A DNA stretch of 64,000 nt from an uncultured Dorea sp. (GTDB taxonomy: Bacteria > Bacillota > Clostridia > Lachnospirales > Lachnospiraceae), in assembly GCA_948602995.1 (NCBI GenBank), contig CAPEBR010000017.1:15011-79010 (forward strand), in the 5' to 3' direction. The translations under genes were made by a program, and so were the position numbers. Positions 1-7,545 of this stretch are shown here, piece after piece. The notes under the pieces are model-generated. The model was not told the origin of the DNA and did no database searches. It worked only from the letters and a program-made list of their open reading frames with translations. The first letter of the stretch is position 1, and every line of letters begins with the position of its first letter.

Positions 1-688
1 CAAGATATCCATATGTACACGCATCATCACTGGGGCGGAATCCTGACCATGTCATACCAATCCCCGATTTTACAAGAGCACCTTTTCCGTCTCTGGAAAG
101 TGTATCTGTGTAATATGTATTCCGTCTTATAAAATGATAGGGAGATCTCTCCTCGTGATATTGCTCCTTGCACAATACCTCTATAATTTTTTCTGCTCCT
201 TTTTTAAAGACTTCATCAAAGTGCTCTGTGCGCCCGGTATTTTTCCAGATCAAATATGCAAACTGCAATGGATAGCAGAGAGAATCCACCTCGTATTTAC
301 GTTCCCACACCCATCCATTCATATCCGTATCATCATCTTCCCAGCAATTTCCGTTATTCTGTTCATTGAATGCATTGGCATACGGGTCAATCTGGATATA
401 CATGAACTGCCGCTTCGATAAGCCTGTCAGAATATCTGCAATTGCAGGCTCATCTTTCGCTGCAATCAGATATGGCCGAAGCTGTGCTGCTGAATCTCTC
501 AGCCACATTGCCGGAATATCTCCTGTAATCACATATGTTGTTCCATCTGACATACCTTTTACTGTAGTATCCAATGTATTCGTATAGCAGTTTTTAAACA
601 TTTCAAAAATCTTTTGCTCACCTTTTAATTTATCATTTACAGTTTCGATTATCTTTTCAATCGAACTATACTTGCGATTTCGTTCCAT
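1..688 (-). CDS. Partial glycoside hydrolase family 125 (exo-alpha-1,6-mannosidase-like), 3' end outside the window
   Basis: Reading the minus strand from the ATG at 688 gives an open frame of 229 codons that runs off the window edge. GGAGG lies about 9 bases before the start. The motif TGDIPAMWLRDSAAQLRPY and the later NCWEDDDTDMNGWVWERKYEVD-type region are characteristic of the GH125 / MUG157 family, whose members remove alpha-1,6-linked mannose from N-glycans and similar glycans. Family members are about 420-450 residues, so roughly half is present and the catalytic base is outside the window. No signal peptide is visible, so it should act in the cytoplasm on imported manno-oligosaccharides. 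A TATAAT lies about 35 bases upstream of the start. Family assignment is firm; the exact substrate is inference. Confidence 0.85.
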   Translation of the reverse strand, partial: MERNRKYSSIEKIIETVNDKLKGEQKIFEMFKNCYTNTLDTTVKGMSDGTTYVITGDIPAMWLRDSAAQLRPYLIAAKDEPAIADILTGLSKRQFMYIQIDPYANAFNEQNNGNCWEDDDTDMNGWVWERKYEVDSLCYPLQFAYLIWKNTGRTEHFDEVFKKGAEKIIEVLCKEQYHEERSPYHFIRRNTYYTDTLSRDGKGALVKSGIGMTWSGFRPSDDACTYGYL

Positions 689-792
689 ATTTGCTTCCTC
701 CTAATTCTTTTGCTACATTTTATTATAATGAAGCCAGGCAGAATTTCTATTAAAAAAATTTTGGAAGCACTGGATAAATTCTATGTTCCAAT

Positions 793-1350
793 ATGACTTT
801 TCTATATGCTGAATTTCAAAGAATTGCAGATCACTATCTTCGTGAAGATGCCAACCTGCCAATATGGGCGACTTTCGAATTACTTAGTTTTGGTGAATTC
901 GGGCATTTTGTCTCGTGTTTAAATCAAAATTGCAGGACGTACATCTCAAAAAAACTGGGAATACGATATTCTGACGATTCAAATGCTATGATGCCTCAAC
1001 GTCTGAGTTATGCTACGAAAGACCTTCGAAATGCCATTGCGCATAATGACGTGGTTTTTGATACACGTTTCCGAACGGGAAACATTGATAAACAGGTGGG
1101 AAATGCGATTTCTAATGCTGCTGGAGTAAAGGGACTAACTTTTGAAACTATCACAGACTATTTAGTTTTGGTAATTTACCAACTCAAACTTCTTTATGTA
1201 TCCAAAACAGAAATGAAACGTATAATATCGGGATTTGAAGATATTGTAGAAAAATTACGCAGCAATGTTCCAATAAGTATATTTAACCAGATTATCCATA
1301 CGGATAATAATGCTAAACTCACCAAATTAAAAAATTTTGTTAAATCGTGA
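793..1350 (+). CDS. N-terminally truncated Abi_2-like (abortive infection) protein
   Basis: This 185-residue frame carries the C-terminal two thirds of an Abi_2-type protein. The block LPIWATFELLSFGEFGHF matches the family's 'LPiW..vE.lSFG' region and RNAIAHND resembles the R-x4-H-N signature of HEPN-type RNases. Full-length members are about 300 residues and have an N-terminal NYYR-type region, which is missing here because a stop lies in frame at 775. No convincing Shine-Dalgarno precedes the ATG. A 22-codon frame at 728-796 ends in TGA overlapping this ATG (ATGA). The gene may be a decayed defence gene or a coupled short form. Phage-exclusion function is inferred from the family only. Confidence 0.5.
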   Translation: MTFLYAEFQRIADHYLREDANLPIWATFELLSFGEFGHFVSCLNQNCRTYISKKLGIRYSDDSNAMMPQRLSYATKDLRNAIAHNDVVFDTRFRTGNIDKQVGNAISNAAGVKGLTFETITDYLVLVIYQLKLLYVSKTEMKRIISGFEDIVEKLRSNVPISIFNQIIHTDNNAKLTKLKNFVKS

Positions 1351-1356
1351 AAATCC

Positions 1357-1385
1357 TTGCATTTTCTATCCTTTTTTTGTATACT
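1357..1385 (+). promoter_or_regulatory. Strong sigma-A type promoter with no clear gene behind it
   Basis: TTGCAT and TATACT are separated by exactly 17 bases. Transcription should start near 1392, but no convincing gene follows; a hairpin with a short T-run comes 35-60 bases later. Confidence 0.6.
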
Positions 1386-1391
1386 ATAAAT

Positions 1392-1455
1392 GTGAATAGT
1401 GGTGCGTCTCTGCGGAGCGTACTTAGGAGAATTGGATGCGTCCGGTTCTCCTTTT
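1392..1455 (+). ncRNA. Candidate small RNA or attenuated leader, about 65 nt
   Basis: The segment between the promoter at 1357-1385 and a hairpin (AGGAGAA 1425-1431 pairing with TTCTCCT 1446-1452, then TTTT) would give a short transcript. The 5' part can also fold (GCGTCTCTGCGGAGCG). A GTG-initiated frame starting at 1399 crosses it but has no ribosome site and no recognisable protein, so I do not call it coding. The rest of the gene-free stretch 1456-1683 shows nothing I can name. Confidence 0.35.
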
Positions 1456-1684
1456 GATTTATATTCAAAAATATACAAAAGACAGACAATTACAACGACA
1501 CCCCAAAGGCTCCCTCACGAGTTCCATATGCGGCCTGGACGGATTTTTCTGATAAACGTTCACATGGTTCAACTCCCCACACCGGTCTGTAAATTTTGGC
1601 AACACATTAAAGAAAATAAATCTGATCGATGCGCTGGTTCACTAATTCCGTGCCACCTTTTTTTAAAATTATTTTAAAGTGATA

Positions 1685-1738
1685 TAAAAAATAAAAAAGC
1701 CTCAGAAACCTTGAATTTCCGGGCTTTTCTAAGAGGCG
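1685..1738 (-). terminator. Rho-independent terminator after tRNA-Cys
   Basis: Reading the minus strand, CCTC-TT-AGAAA at the tRNA 3' end pairs with TTTCTGAGG and is followed by CTTTTTTATTTTTT. The stem re-uses the last bases of the tRNA. Confidence 0.6.
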
Positions 1739-1805
1739 CAGACCGGATTTGAACCGGTGAATCAGGGTGTTGCAGACCCATGCCTTACCACTTGGCTACT
1801 GCGCC
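1734..1805 (-). tRNA. tRNA-Cys (anticodon GCA)
   Basis: The minus strand reads GGCGCAG...CTGCGCC as a 7-bp acceptor stem with discriminator U, as expected for tRNA-Cys. The anticodon arm is GGGTCTGCAACACCC, giving anticodon GCA, and the T arm contains CCGGTTCAAATCCGG. The length is 72 nt and CCA is not encoded. Confidence 0.97.
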
Positions 1806-1836
1806 GTATTCTTTTATGTCTTTCGGACACTTGCTT

Positions 1837-1865
1837 ATTATAGCAAATGTCCGGGGATAAGTCAA
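1837..1865 (-). promoter_or_regulatory. Promoter of tRNA-Cys
   Basis: On the minus strand TTGACT (1865-1860) and TATAAT (1842-1837) are 17 bases apart, and the tRNA begins about 31 bases downstream. Confidence 0.8.
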
Positions 1866-1867
1866 TA

Positions 1868-2506
1868 CTAAAATCCTAATTCTTCGCCTACAAATATAAT
1901 TTTTATTCTTCCTGGATGTTTTGAATACCTGGTGATTAAAAACTGGCAGCAGATCGTATCAGGCATCTTACAGTCAAAGCATGCGCCGGTCTTGGAACAG
2001 GGTGTATCCAGCCCGAAACGCTGGGCATTGATGGGGGCAGCTTCATTTCTTGCGCGGGAGAGAGCAGAATCAAGATCCTTTACGACCTTGTTCATGCCAA
2101 CGATCATAAGAACATTTCTCGGGCCATACGCAATAGCAGACACCCGGTTCGCATTGCCGTCTATGTTTACAAGCACTCCATCCTCAGATACCGCATTTGC
2201 ACTGGTCAGGAAAAAATCACAGTCATATGTGGCAAGTTCCACACTGCGTTTCTCCTCAGGCGTCCTGGCATCCTCCCGGTTATATTCCCTGTAATTACCC
2301 AGGCAGATGGCGTCTTTAAGGCCGATTTCCTGAATGGACATAGAGCCGCCCCAGGAAACGGCGGAACCTTCCGGGATCAGCGCCAGCGCCGTCTTAAGAG
2401 CTTCCTCCTTTGTCCTGGCATAAAAGCCTTCCATATTCCGTGTCCTCAGATTTTTGATGATCTGCTCTGCAAGCAGTGCATTTCTTTTCACTCTGTTCTG
2501 GTCCAT
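1868..2506 (-). CDS. LUD-domain (lactate-utilisation type) protein
   Basis: A 212-residue protein of the LUD / DUF162 family, related to LutB and LutC of the lactate oxidation system. The core A-L-x-L-I-P-E-G-S-A-V-S-W-G-G-S and the cysteine-rich tail CSKTGACFDCKMPDTICC are typical of the small stand-alone clostridial members. The tail may bind a metal or Fe-S centre (inference). The start is set by GGAGG about 8 bases upstream. No lutA or other lut partner is nearby, so its role is unknown. It is monocistronic, with its own promoter at 2595-2623. Confidence 0.85.
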   Translation of the reverse strand: MDQNRVKRNALLAEQIIKNLRTRNMEGFYARTKEEALKTALALIPEGSAVSWGGSMSIQEIGLKDAICLGNYREYNREDARTPEEKRSVELATYDCDFFLTSANAVSEDGVLVNIDGNANRVSAIAYGPRNVLMIVGMNKVVKDLDSALSRARNEAAPINAQRFGLDTPCSKTGACFDCKMPDTICCQFLITRYSKHPGRIKIIFVGEELGF

Positions 2507-2594
2507 ACATATATCCTCCCACTTTTTCTTTTCATATTTTATGAGTTATTATTCGCGGACATTCCATCCGCCTGTTTTAAATCTATTAATATTT

Positions 2595-2623
2595 ATTATA
2601 CTATAGATAAAAGATTTTGGCAA
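2595..2623 (-). promoter_or_regulatory. Promoter of the LUD gene
   Basis: On the minus strand TTGCCA (2623-2618) and TATAAT (2600-2595) are 17 bases apart, about 90 bases before the start codon. Confidence 0.75.
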
Positions 2624-2639
2624 AACATGAAAAAATCTG

Positions 2640-2667
2640 TTGACTTATGGGGAATTGATGATATGAT
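2640..2667 (+). promoter_or_regulatory. Promoter of the thrE-like gene
   Basis: TTGACT and TATGAT are 16 bases apart, about 75 bases before the start codon at 2745. Confidence 0.55.
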
Positions 2668-2744
2668 GATACGAGAGTTGAAAGAAGAAATAAATGCAGA
2701 GCAGTCTGCATATAGCATGATGTGAAAGACTGAGGTGGCTGATT

Positions 2745-3980
2745 ATGGACTATAACAGGATTGTACAGAACATTCTTGATGTGGGAGAGGAGATGCTAAA
2801 AAGCGGTGCAGAGAATTTCAGGCTGGAGGACAGCCTGTACAGGATGTGCAGAAGCTATGGATTTAAGCGGTATGATGTATATGCCATTCCAAGTAATCTT
2901 CAGATTACAGTCGAGACGCCGGAAGGAGACATTATTACACAGATCCGGCAGATAGAATCAACGGATATTGACTTTGACCGCCTGGATTATCTGAATAATT
3001 TATCCAGGTATGTGTGTGCCCATACGCCGGATGAGAAGAAGTTCCGTGAGAAATACCTTGAGGTTATGTCAAGGGAGAAGCAGCATCCGGCAGTAAAGTA
3101 TTTTGCAGGAATTATGGGCGGAACCGGATTTGCGGTGTTTTTTGGATGCAATTTTACAGATGCGCTGGTGGCAGTGATTGTATCACTGATGATTGTGGTT
3201 GTCGGAGACTGGCTCGGGAAAAGAGAAAGCAACCTGCTGATCTACAATATGATCCTCTCATTTCTTTCTGAGCTGATCATACTGGCAGCCATGCGGGCCG
3301 GTATAGGCAGCCATCCGGACCGGGTCATGATTGGAATCGTCATGCTCCTGATCAGTGGACTGGGCGTTACGAACGGAATCCGGGATCTTCTGCAAAGAGA
3401 TTTTATCTCCGGCTCCCTTCATATTATGAATTCTGTGCTCGGTGCGGCAGGGATTGCATTTGGGATTGCCGTTGCCATACTGATGCTTGACGGAACATCA
3501 TCAGATGGATTCATACTGAATCACAATATACCGATCCAGCTGATTTCTTGTACAATAGCATGTATCGGATTTGCAATGTGGTTTAAGATCCGGGGACGCC
3601 AGGTTGTATACTCTGGAATCGGAGCCTTCTTTACATGGGGGATCTACATCATAGCAGATGCCATGAAGCTTGGAAATTTCCGGGCAACATTAATAGCGGC
3701 AGTTTTTGTAGGATTTTATGCATTTATCATGTCCAGGATCAACAAGGCGCCGTCCACCATCTTCCTGACAGCATCCGTATTTCCGCTGATTCCGGGACCA
3801 AACCTCTATTATATGATGTTCGGGTGCGTAACAAGTGACAGCAGCCTGGCAACCAGCGAGATGATCATACTGCTGGAGACATGCCTTGCCATTGCATTCG
3901 GATTTCTAATTGTAGACGTGATATCCAGAAGCATCATGTACATACTCAAGACAGACTACCATATTGGCAAAAGCAGCTAA
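2745..3980 (+). CDS. Threonine/serine exporter family protein (fused ThrE)
   Basis: A 411-residue inner-membrane protein combining the two ThrE domains that are separate proteins (YjjP/YjjB-like) in some bacteria. Residues about 10-120 form the soluble N-terminal region, including AIPSNLQITV. The membrane segments of the first half follow (about 120-250), then the ThrE_2 half (about 265-405) with further hydrophobic helices. Family members export threonine and serine. GAGGTGG precedes the ATG. The gene stands alone: a REP palindrome and a T-rich inverted repeat follow it. Export substrate is inferred from the family. Confidence 0.85.
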   Translation: MDYNRIVQNILDVGEEMLKSGAENFRLEDSLYRMCRSYGFKRYDVYAIPSNLQITVETPEGDIITQIRQIESTDIDFDRLDYLNNLSRYVCAHTPDEKKFREKYLEVMSREKQHPAVKYFAGIMGGTGFAVFFGCNFTDALVAVIVSLMIVVVGDWLGKRESNLLIYNMILSFLSELIILAAMRAGIGSHPDRVMIGIVMLLISGLGVTNGIRDLLQRDFISGSLHIMNSVLGAAGIAFGIAVAILMLDGTSSDGFILNHNIPIQLISCTIACIGFAMWFKIRGRQVVYSGIGAFFTWGIYIIADAMKLGNFRATLIAAVFVGFYAFIMSRINKAPSTIFLTASVFPLIPGPNLYYMMFGCVTSDSSLATSEMIILLETCLAIAFGFLIVDVISRSIMYILKTDYHIGKSS

Positions 3981-3987
3981 CAGCGAA

Positions 3988-4025
3988 TTGGGGACGGGGT
4001 AAAATTAATTTTACCCCGTCCCCAA
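3988..4025. repeat. REP palindrome 1
   Basis: A 38-bp perfect palindrome opening TTGGGGACGGGG and closing CCCCGTCCCCAA. It lies 8 bases after the ThrE stop codon. Confidence 0.9.
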
Positions 4026-4101
4026 CTACAATTGAGAGTTTGCCCTATATAAATTGCATGGGAAAACGAAAAAATCGCATTTTTTCCTGCTAAAACACAA
4101 A

Positions 4102-4127
4102 AAAATGCAAGTTTTGCTTGCATTTTC
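4102..4127. terminator. Inverted repeat with T-rich ends after thrE
   Basis: AAAATGCAAG and CTTGCATTTT are perfect 10-base arms around TTTTG. With the flanking A and T runs it could end transcription in either direction. Its right arm overlaps the -35 of the next promoter. Confidence 0.5.
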
Positions 4128-4146
4128 CTGCGTTTTTGAATAAAAT
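4118..4146 (+). promoter_or_regulatory. Promoter of the aminotransferase gene
   Basis: TTGCAT and TAAAAT are 17 bases apart. Transcription from here would carry the family-B repeat (4164-4273) in a 5' leader of about 200 nt. Confidence 0.6.
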
Positions 4147-4163
4147 ATCATATGGTACGAAAT

Positions 4164-4273
4164 ATATACTCACGGCCGATGAAATCTGCCGTGAGTATTG
4201 CGCTAGCCGTAGCCGTAAAGCGGCATAATTCCGCATGCGGCTGTGCGGCAGATTTATCTGGCGCGCAGTATAA
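4164..4273. mobile_element. Family-B miniature repeat, copy 1
   Basis: About 110 bp. The left end is a perfect hairpin, ATACTCACGGC and GCCGTGAGTAT around 11 bases. The right end is GGCGCGCAGTATAA. The same ends recur at 45552-45674, in shortened form at 27456-27491 and as a fragment near 59132. No coding potential; probably a non-autonomous element. I could not see a clear target duplication. Confidence 0.65.
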
Positions 4274-4358
4274 CTTGCAAGGGTCTGCGCAAAGATGAGC
4301 TGACCGTAATAAAGTGCGCAAGGAGCGTAAATAATAAAGTAAGCAGGAGGAGTCTGGG

Positions 4359-5639
4359 ATGAAACCGTACAGTCAGTTGACGAAAGAGGAATTGGCGGCT
4401 CTTAAGAAGGAGCTGGAGAAGCAGTTTAAAGAGGTGAAGGCAAAAGGGCTTAAGCTGGATATGTCACGGGGAAAGCCGTCGAAGGCACAGCTTGACTTAA
4501 GCTGCGGTCTGATGGATGTTCTGAAGGGCGACAGTGACCTTGTAAGCTCTGATGGCGTGGACTGTAGAAATTATGGTATTTTGGATGGTATTTTTGATGC
4601 GAGGAAGCTGTTGGCGGATATGTCTGAGGTTCCAGAGAGAAGTATATTAATTTATGGAAATTCGAGCCTGAATGTCATGTTTGATACAATTTCCCGGGCC
4701 ATGACTCACGGGTTTATGGGGAGCACCCCGTGGTCAAAGCTTAATAAGGTAAAATTCCTGTGTCCGGTACCGGGATATGACCGGCATTTTGCAATTACAG
4801 AGTTTTTTGGGATTGAGATGGTTAATGTACCGCTCCTGGAGACAGGACCGGATATGGATATGGTAGAAAGCCTTGTTTCCTCGGACGCATCCATTAAGGG
4901 CATCTGGTGCGTACCGAAATATTCAAATCCGACAGGCATTTCCTATTCAGATGAGACAGTAAGAAGGTTCGCGCACCTGAAGCCTGCCGCGAAGGACTTC
5001 CGTATTTTCTGGGATAACGCTTATTCTATTCATCATCTCTATGAAGATAAGAAGGATGTGATCCTGGAAATATTAAATGAATGCATTAAATCAGACAATC
5101 CGGATATTGTGCTTAAGTTTATCTCCACCTCCAAGGTATCATTCCCGGGCTCGGGCATTGCAGCACTGGCAGCCTCCAGGGGAAATCTTGCAGATGCAAA
5201 GAAATATATGCAGTTCCAGACAATTGGTCACGACAAGCTGAATCAGCTTCGTCATGTAAGATTTTTTGGAGATATGCAGGGGATGTTCGAGCATATGAAA
5301 AAGCATGCCGCAATTCTCCGTCCAAAGTTCGAGAAGGTGCAGGAAGTTCTGGAGCGAGAGCTGGGCGGTCTCGGCATCGGAACATGGACAAAACCATTGG
5401 GGGGATATTTCATTTCCTTTGATTCACTGGATGGATGCGCAAAGGCGATTGTGGAAAAGGCAAAGGAAGCAGGCCTTATCATGACCGGGGCAGGCGCAAC
5501 CTTCCCATATGGAAAGGATCCGAGAGACAGAAATATCAGAATCGCGCCATCCTTCCCGACAGTGGAGGAACTGGAGCTTGCGGCGCAGATCTTCGTGCTG
5601 AGCGTGAAACTGGTGAGCGTAGATAAGATGCTGAAATAA
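4359..5639 (+). CDS. PLP-dependent aminotransferase (Rv3722c-type aspartate aminotransferase family)
   Basis: A 426-residue fold-type I aminotransferase. The PLP-lysine region reads STSKVSFPGSGIAAL, the substrate-side motif is KYSNPTGISYSDE, and WDNAY is the aspartate/tyrosine pair that holds the cofactor. The opening motif LDMSRGKPSKAQLDLS is typical of the PF12897 group, which includes the mycobacterial aspartate aminotransferase Rv3722c. It should interconvert aspartate or glutamate and the matching 2-oxo acids in the cytosol. AGGAGGAG precedes the ATG. It is monocistronic with a long leader holding a family-B repeat. Amino-acid preference is inferred. Confidence 0.85.
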   Translation: MKPYSQLTKEELAALKKELEKQFKEVKAKGLKLDMSRGKPSKAQLDLSCGLMDVLKGDSDLVSSDGVDCRNYGILDGIFDARKLLADMSEVPERSILIYGNSSLNVMFDTISRAMTHGFMGSTPWSKLNKVKFLCPVPGYDRHFAITEFFGIEMVNVPLLETGPDMDMVESLVSSDASIKGIWCVPKYSNPTGISYSDETVRRFAHLKPAAKDFRIFWDNAYSIHHLYEDKKDVILEILNECIKSDNPDIVLKFISTSKVSFPGSGIAALAASRGNLADAKKYMQFQTIGHDKLNQLRHVRFFGDMQGMFEHMKKHAAILRPKFEKVQEVLERELGGLGIGTWTKPLGGYFISFDSLDGCAKAIVEKAKEAGLIMTGAGATFPYGKDPRDRNIRIAPSFPTVEELELAAQIFVLSVKLVSVDKMLK

Positions 5640-5778
5640 ACAGGCTTTGACTTGCCTATTTTCCTGATAGCACTACTCCCCAAGCCTCGACGTAGCCACC
5701 GCTACGTCTGCGTTTGTGAAGCAGCACTCTCAGAAAAATATTCTGCGTCAGACTATCCAAAACTTAATTTTCGTTGTA

Positions 5779-5820
5779 CTAGAGCGTGTAGGCAGAAAGC
5801 AATTTGCAAACACGCTCTAG
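5779..5820. repeat. Short family-D inverted repeat
   Basis: CTAGAGCGTGT (5779-5789) and ACACGCTCTAG (5810-5820) are perfect 11-base arms around 20 bases. The right half read in reverse (GTTTGCAAATTGCTTTCTG) resembles the end of the larger element at 17589-17744, so this looks like a deletion form of that family. The rest of 5640-5904 holds no gene I can support. Confidence 0.55.
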
Positions 5821-5904
5821 GTAATTTAGGAACAGATGGTTATGAGGCGTATTCATCGTAAATAGGTTGTGATCGCCGGTCCCGGCATTTTCTGTCAGGA
5901 TAGT

Positions 5905-5941
5905 CGCGGAGGTTTCTCTGCTTAGAAACCGCTTTTCATTT
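5905..5941 (+). terminator. Hairpin with T-run upstream of mglB
   Basis: GGTTTCT (5911-5917) pairs with AGAAACC (5924-5930), followed by GCTTTTCATTTTT. It ends transcription into the mgl locus or is part of an mglB leader. Confidence 0.55.
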
Positions 5942-6058
5942 TTGTTGATCAGTTTTCAGTTTTTATTGTCTAATACTATCTAATAAATTTCAATGTGAAG
6001 AAAAAAATATTCTATGTTTTTCATTTTTTATATCCTATATACTGGCTTTAATAAAAAA

Positions 6059-6074
6059 ACACGCAAAAGCGTGT
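6059..6074 (+). promoter_or_regulatory. Small hairpin directly before the mglB ribosome site
   Basis: ACACGC-AAAA-GCGTGT, a perfect 6-bp stem with a 4-base loop, lies about 10 bases upstream of AAGGAG. It may stabilise the mRNA 5' end. Confidence 0.4.
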
Positions 6075-6093
6075 AAAGAAAAGGAGAAAGAGT

Positions 6094-7404
6094 ATGAACA
6101 AAAGAATTGTTTCTTTGGCGATGGCAACGTTGTTAGGGCTTTCGCTTGCAGCATGTAGTTCCGGTGATTCCACATCAGGAACAGACGACACGGGATCATC
6201 AGCAAAAACGGAAGGTACAGATGGCGGTGCATCTTCATCGGATGTGGCAAATAAGGACAAGCCTTTAGTGTGGTTTAACCGTCAGCCGTCCAACAGTTCT
6301 ACTGGAGAACTTGACACAGCAGCCTTGAATTTCAATGATAAAACATATTATGTGGGATTTGATGCGAACCAGGGTGCAGAGCTTCAGGGAACTATGATTA
6401 AGGAGTACATTGAAAATAACATTGATAAGATTGACCGCAATGGCGATGGCGTAATCGGGTACGTACTGGCGATTGGAGATATCGGACACAATGACTCCAT
6501 TGCACGTACAAGGGGCGTAAGAAAAGCACTCGGGACAGGAGTGGAAAAAGACGGCGATATCAATAGCGAGCCTGTTGGAACAAATGCAGATGGCTCTGCA
6601 TCTGCGGTACAGGACGGGACACTTGAGATTGGCGGGAAGAAATATACTGTGCGTGAGCTTGCTTCCCAGGAAATGAAGAATTCCGCAGGAGCTACATGGG
6701 ATGCTGCTACAGCAGGAAATGCAATTGGTACATGGTCTTCTTCCTTTGGCGACGAAATTGATATTATTGCTTCCAATAATGACGGAATGGGCATGTCCAT
6801 GTTTAATGCGTGGTCAAAGGATAATGAAGTGCCTACATTTGGTTATGACGCCAATAGTGATGCGGTTGCAGCGATTGCAGAGGGGTATGGCGGAACCATC
6901 AGTCAGCACGCAGACGTGCAGGCTTACCTGACATTACGTGTTCTTCGTAATGCTTTGGACGGCGTAGACGTTGACACAGGTATCGGCACTGCAGATGATG
7001 CGGGAAATGTACTGAGTGATGATGTATATGTATATAGGGAAGAGGAGCGTTCCTACTATGCACTGAATGTTGCGGTGACAGCAGACAATTATCAGGACTT
7101 TACGGATTCCACTAAGATTTACGAGCCAGTATCTGCACAACTTGATGAAAGTGCACATGCCGTTAAGAAGGTTTGGCTTAACATTTATAATGCATCAGAT
7201 AACTTTTTAAGTGCGACCTATCAGCCGCTTCTTCAGAATTATGACGATATTCTGAACCTTGACGTAGAATATATCGGCGGTGACGGACAGACAGAGTCCA
7301 ATATTACGAACCGTCTTGGAAACCCGGGACAGTATGATGCGTTTGCGATCAACATGGTTAAGACAGACAACGCAGCTTCCTATACGGCACTGCTTAGCCA
7401 GTAA
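6094..7404 (+). CDS. mglB: Galactose/glucose-binding lipoprotein MglB, apparently circularly permuted
   Basis: A 436-residue lipoprotein: the signal peptide ends in LSLAAC (Cys21), then a Ser/Gly/Asp-rich linker to about residue 55. Compared with E. coli MglB the order is changed. The mature domain starts at VWFNRQPS (59-66, E. coli region near Asn91). It continues through YYVGFD, the calcium loop DRNGDG (114-119), GHND...R (131-138), a Trp at 202, ASNND (226-230) and FGYD (249-252). The segment that opens other family members is at the end: WLNIYNASDNF (361-371) and AFAINMV (416-422). Most sugar-contact residues (Asp/Phe of DNF, Asn, His, Asp, Arg, Trp, Asn, Asp) are kept; the position of E. 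coli Asn256 looks changed. It starts the mglBAC locus, with a strong hairpin after it. Binding of galactose or glucose is inferred from these residues. Confidence 0.9.
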   Translation: MNKRIVSLAMATLLGLSLAACSSGDSTSGTDDTGSSAKTEGTDGGASSSDVANKDKPLVWFNRQPSNSSTGELDTAALNFNDKTYYVGFDANQGAELQGTMIKEYIENNIDKIDRNGDGVIGYVLAIGDIGHNDSIARTRGVRKALGTGVEKDGDINSEPVGTNADGSASAVQDGTLEIGGKKYTVRELASQEMKNSAGATWDAATAGNAIGTWSSSFGDEIDIIASNNDGMGMSMFNAWSKDNEVPTFGYDANSDAVAAIAEGYGGTISQHADVQAYLTLRVLRNALDGVDVDTGIGTADDAGNVLSDDVYVYREEERSYYALNVAVTADNYQDFTDSTKIYEPVSAQLDESAHAVKKVWLNIYNASDNFLSATYQPLLQNYDDILNLDVEYIGGDGQTESNITNRLGNPGQYDAFAINMVKTDNAASYTALLSQ

Positions 7405-7433
7405 ATTTTCGAATATTTCCTTTCGGAAAGAGG

Positions 7434-7467
7434 TATCAGGGAGAAGCGATTCTCCCTGATAATTTTT
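7434..7467 (+). terminator. Strong hairpin between mglB and mglA
   Basis: TATCAGGGAGAA and TTCTCCCTGATA form a perfect 12-bp stem closed by a GCGA (GNRA) loop, followed by ATTTTTGC. Such a hairpin after a binding-protein gene usually protects the upstream mRNA and limits read-through into the transporter genes. Confidence 0.75.
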
Positions 7468-7545
7468 GCTTTCCGGGAAATTTCGATTTTTTGTTTCACA
7501 GAATTTAGAGCGAAGAGCAGCATAAAAAAACAGGAGTAAAGAATA

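Noticed and set aside
134..587. Two plus-strand open frames near the left edge
   Set aside because: They lie antisense to the GH125 frame, which has clear family motifs and a ribosome site.
1399..1677. A 92-codon frame after the tRNA-side promoter
   Set aside because: GTG start without ribosome site, no recognisable motif, and it crosses a terminator-like hairpin.
6384..6800. Minus-strand open frame inside mglB
   Set aside because: Antisense shadow of a well-supported lipoprotein gene.
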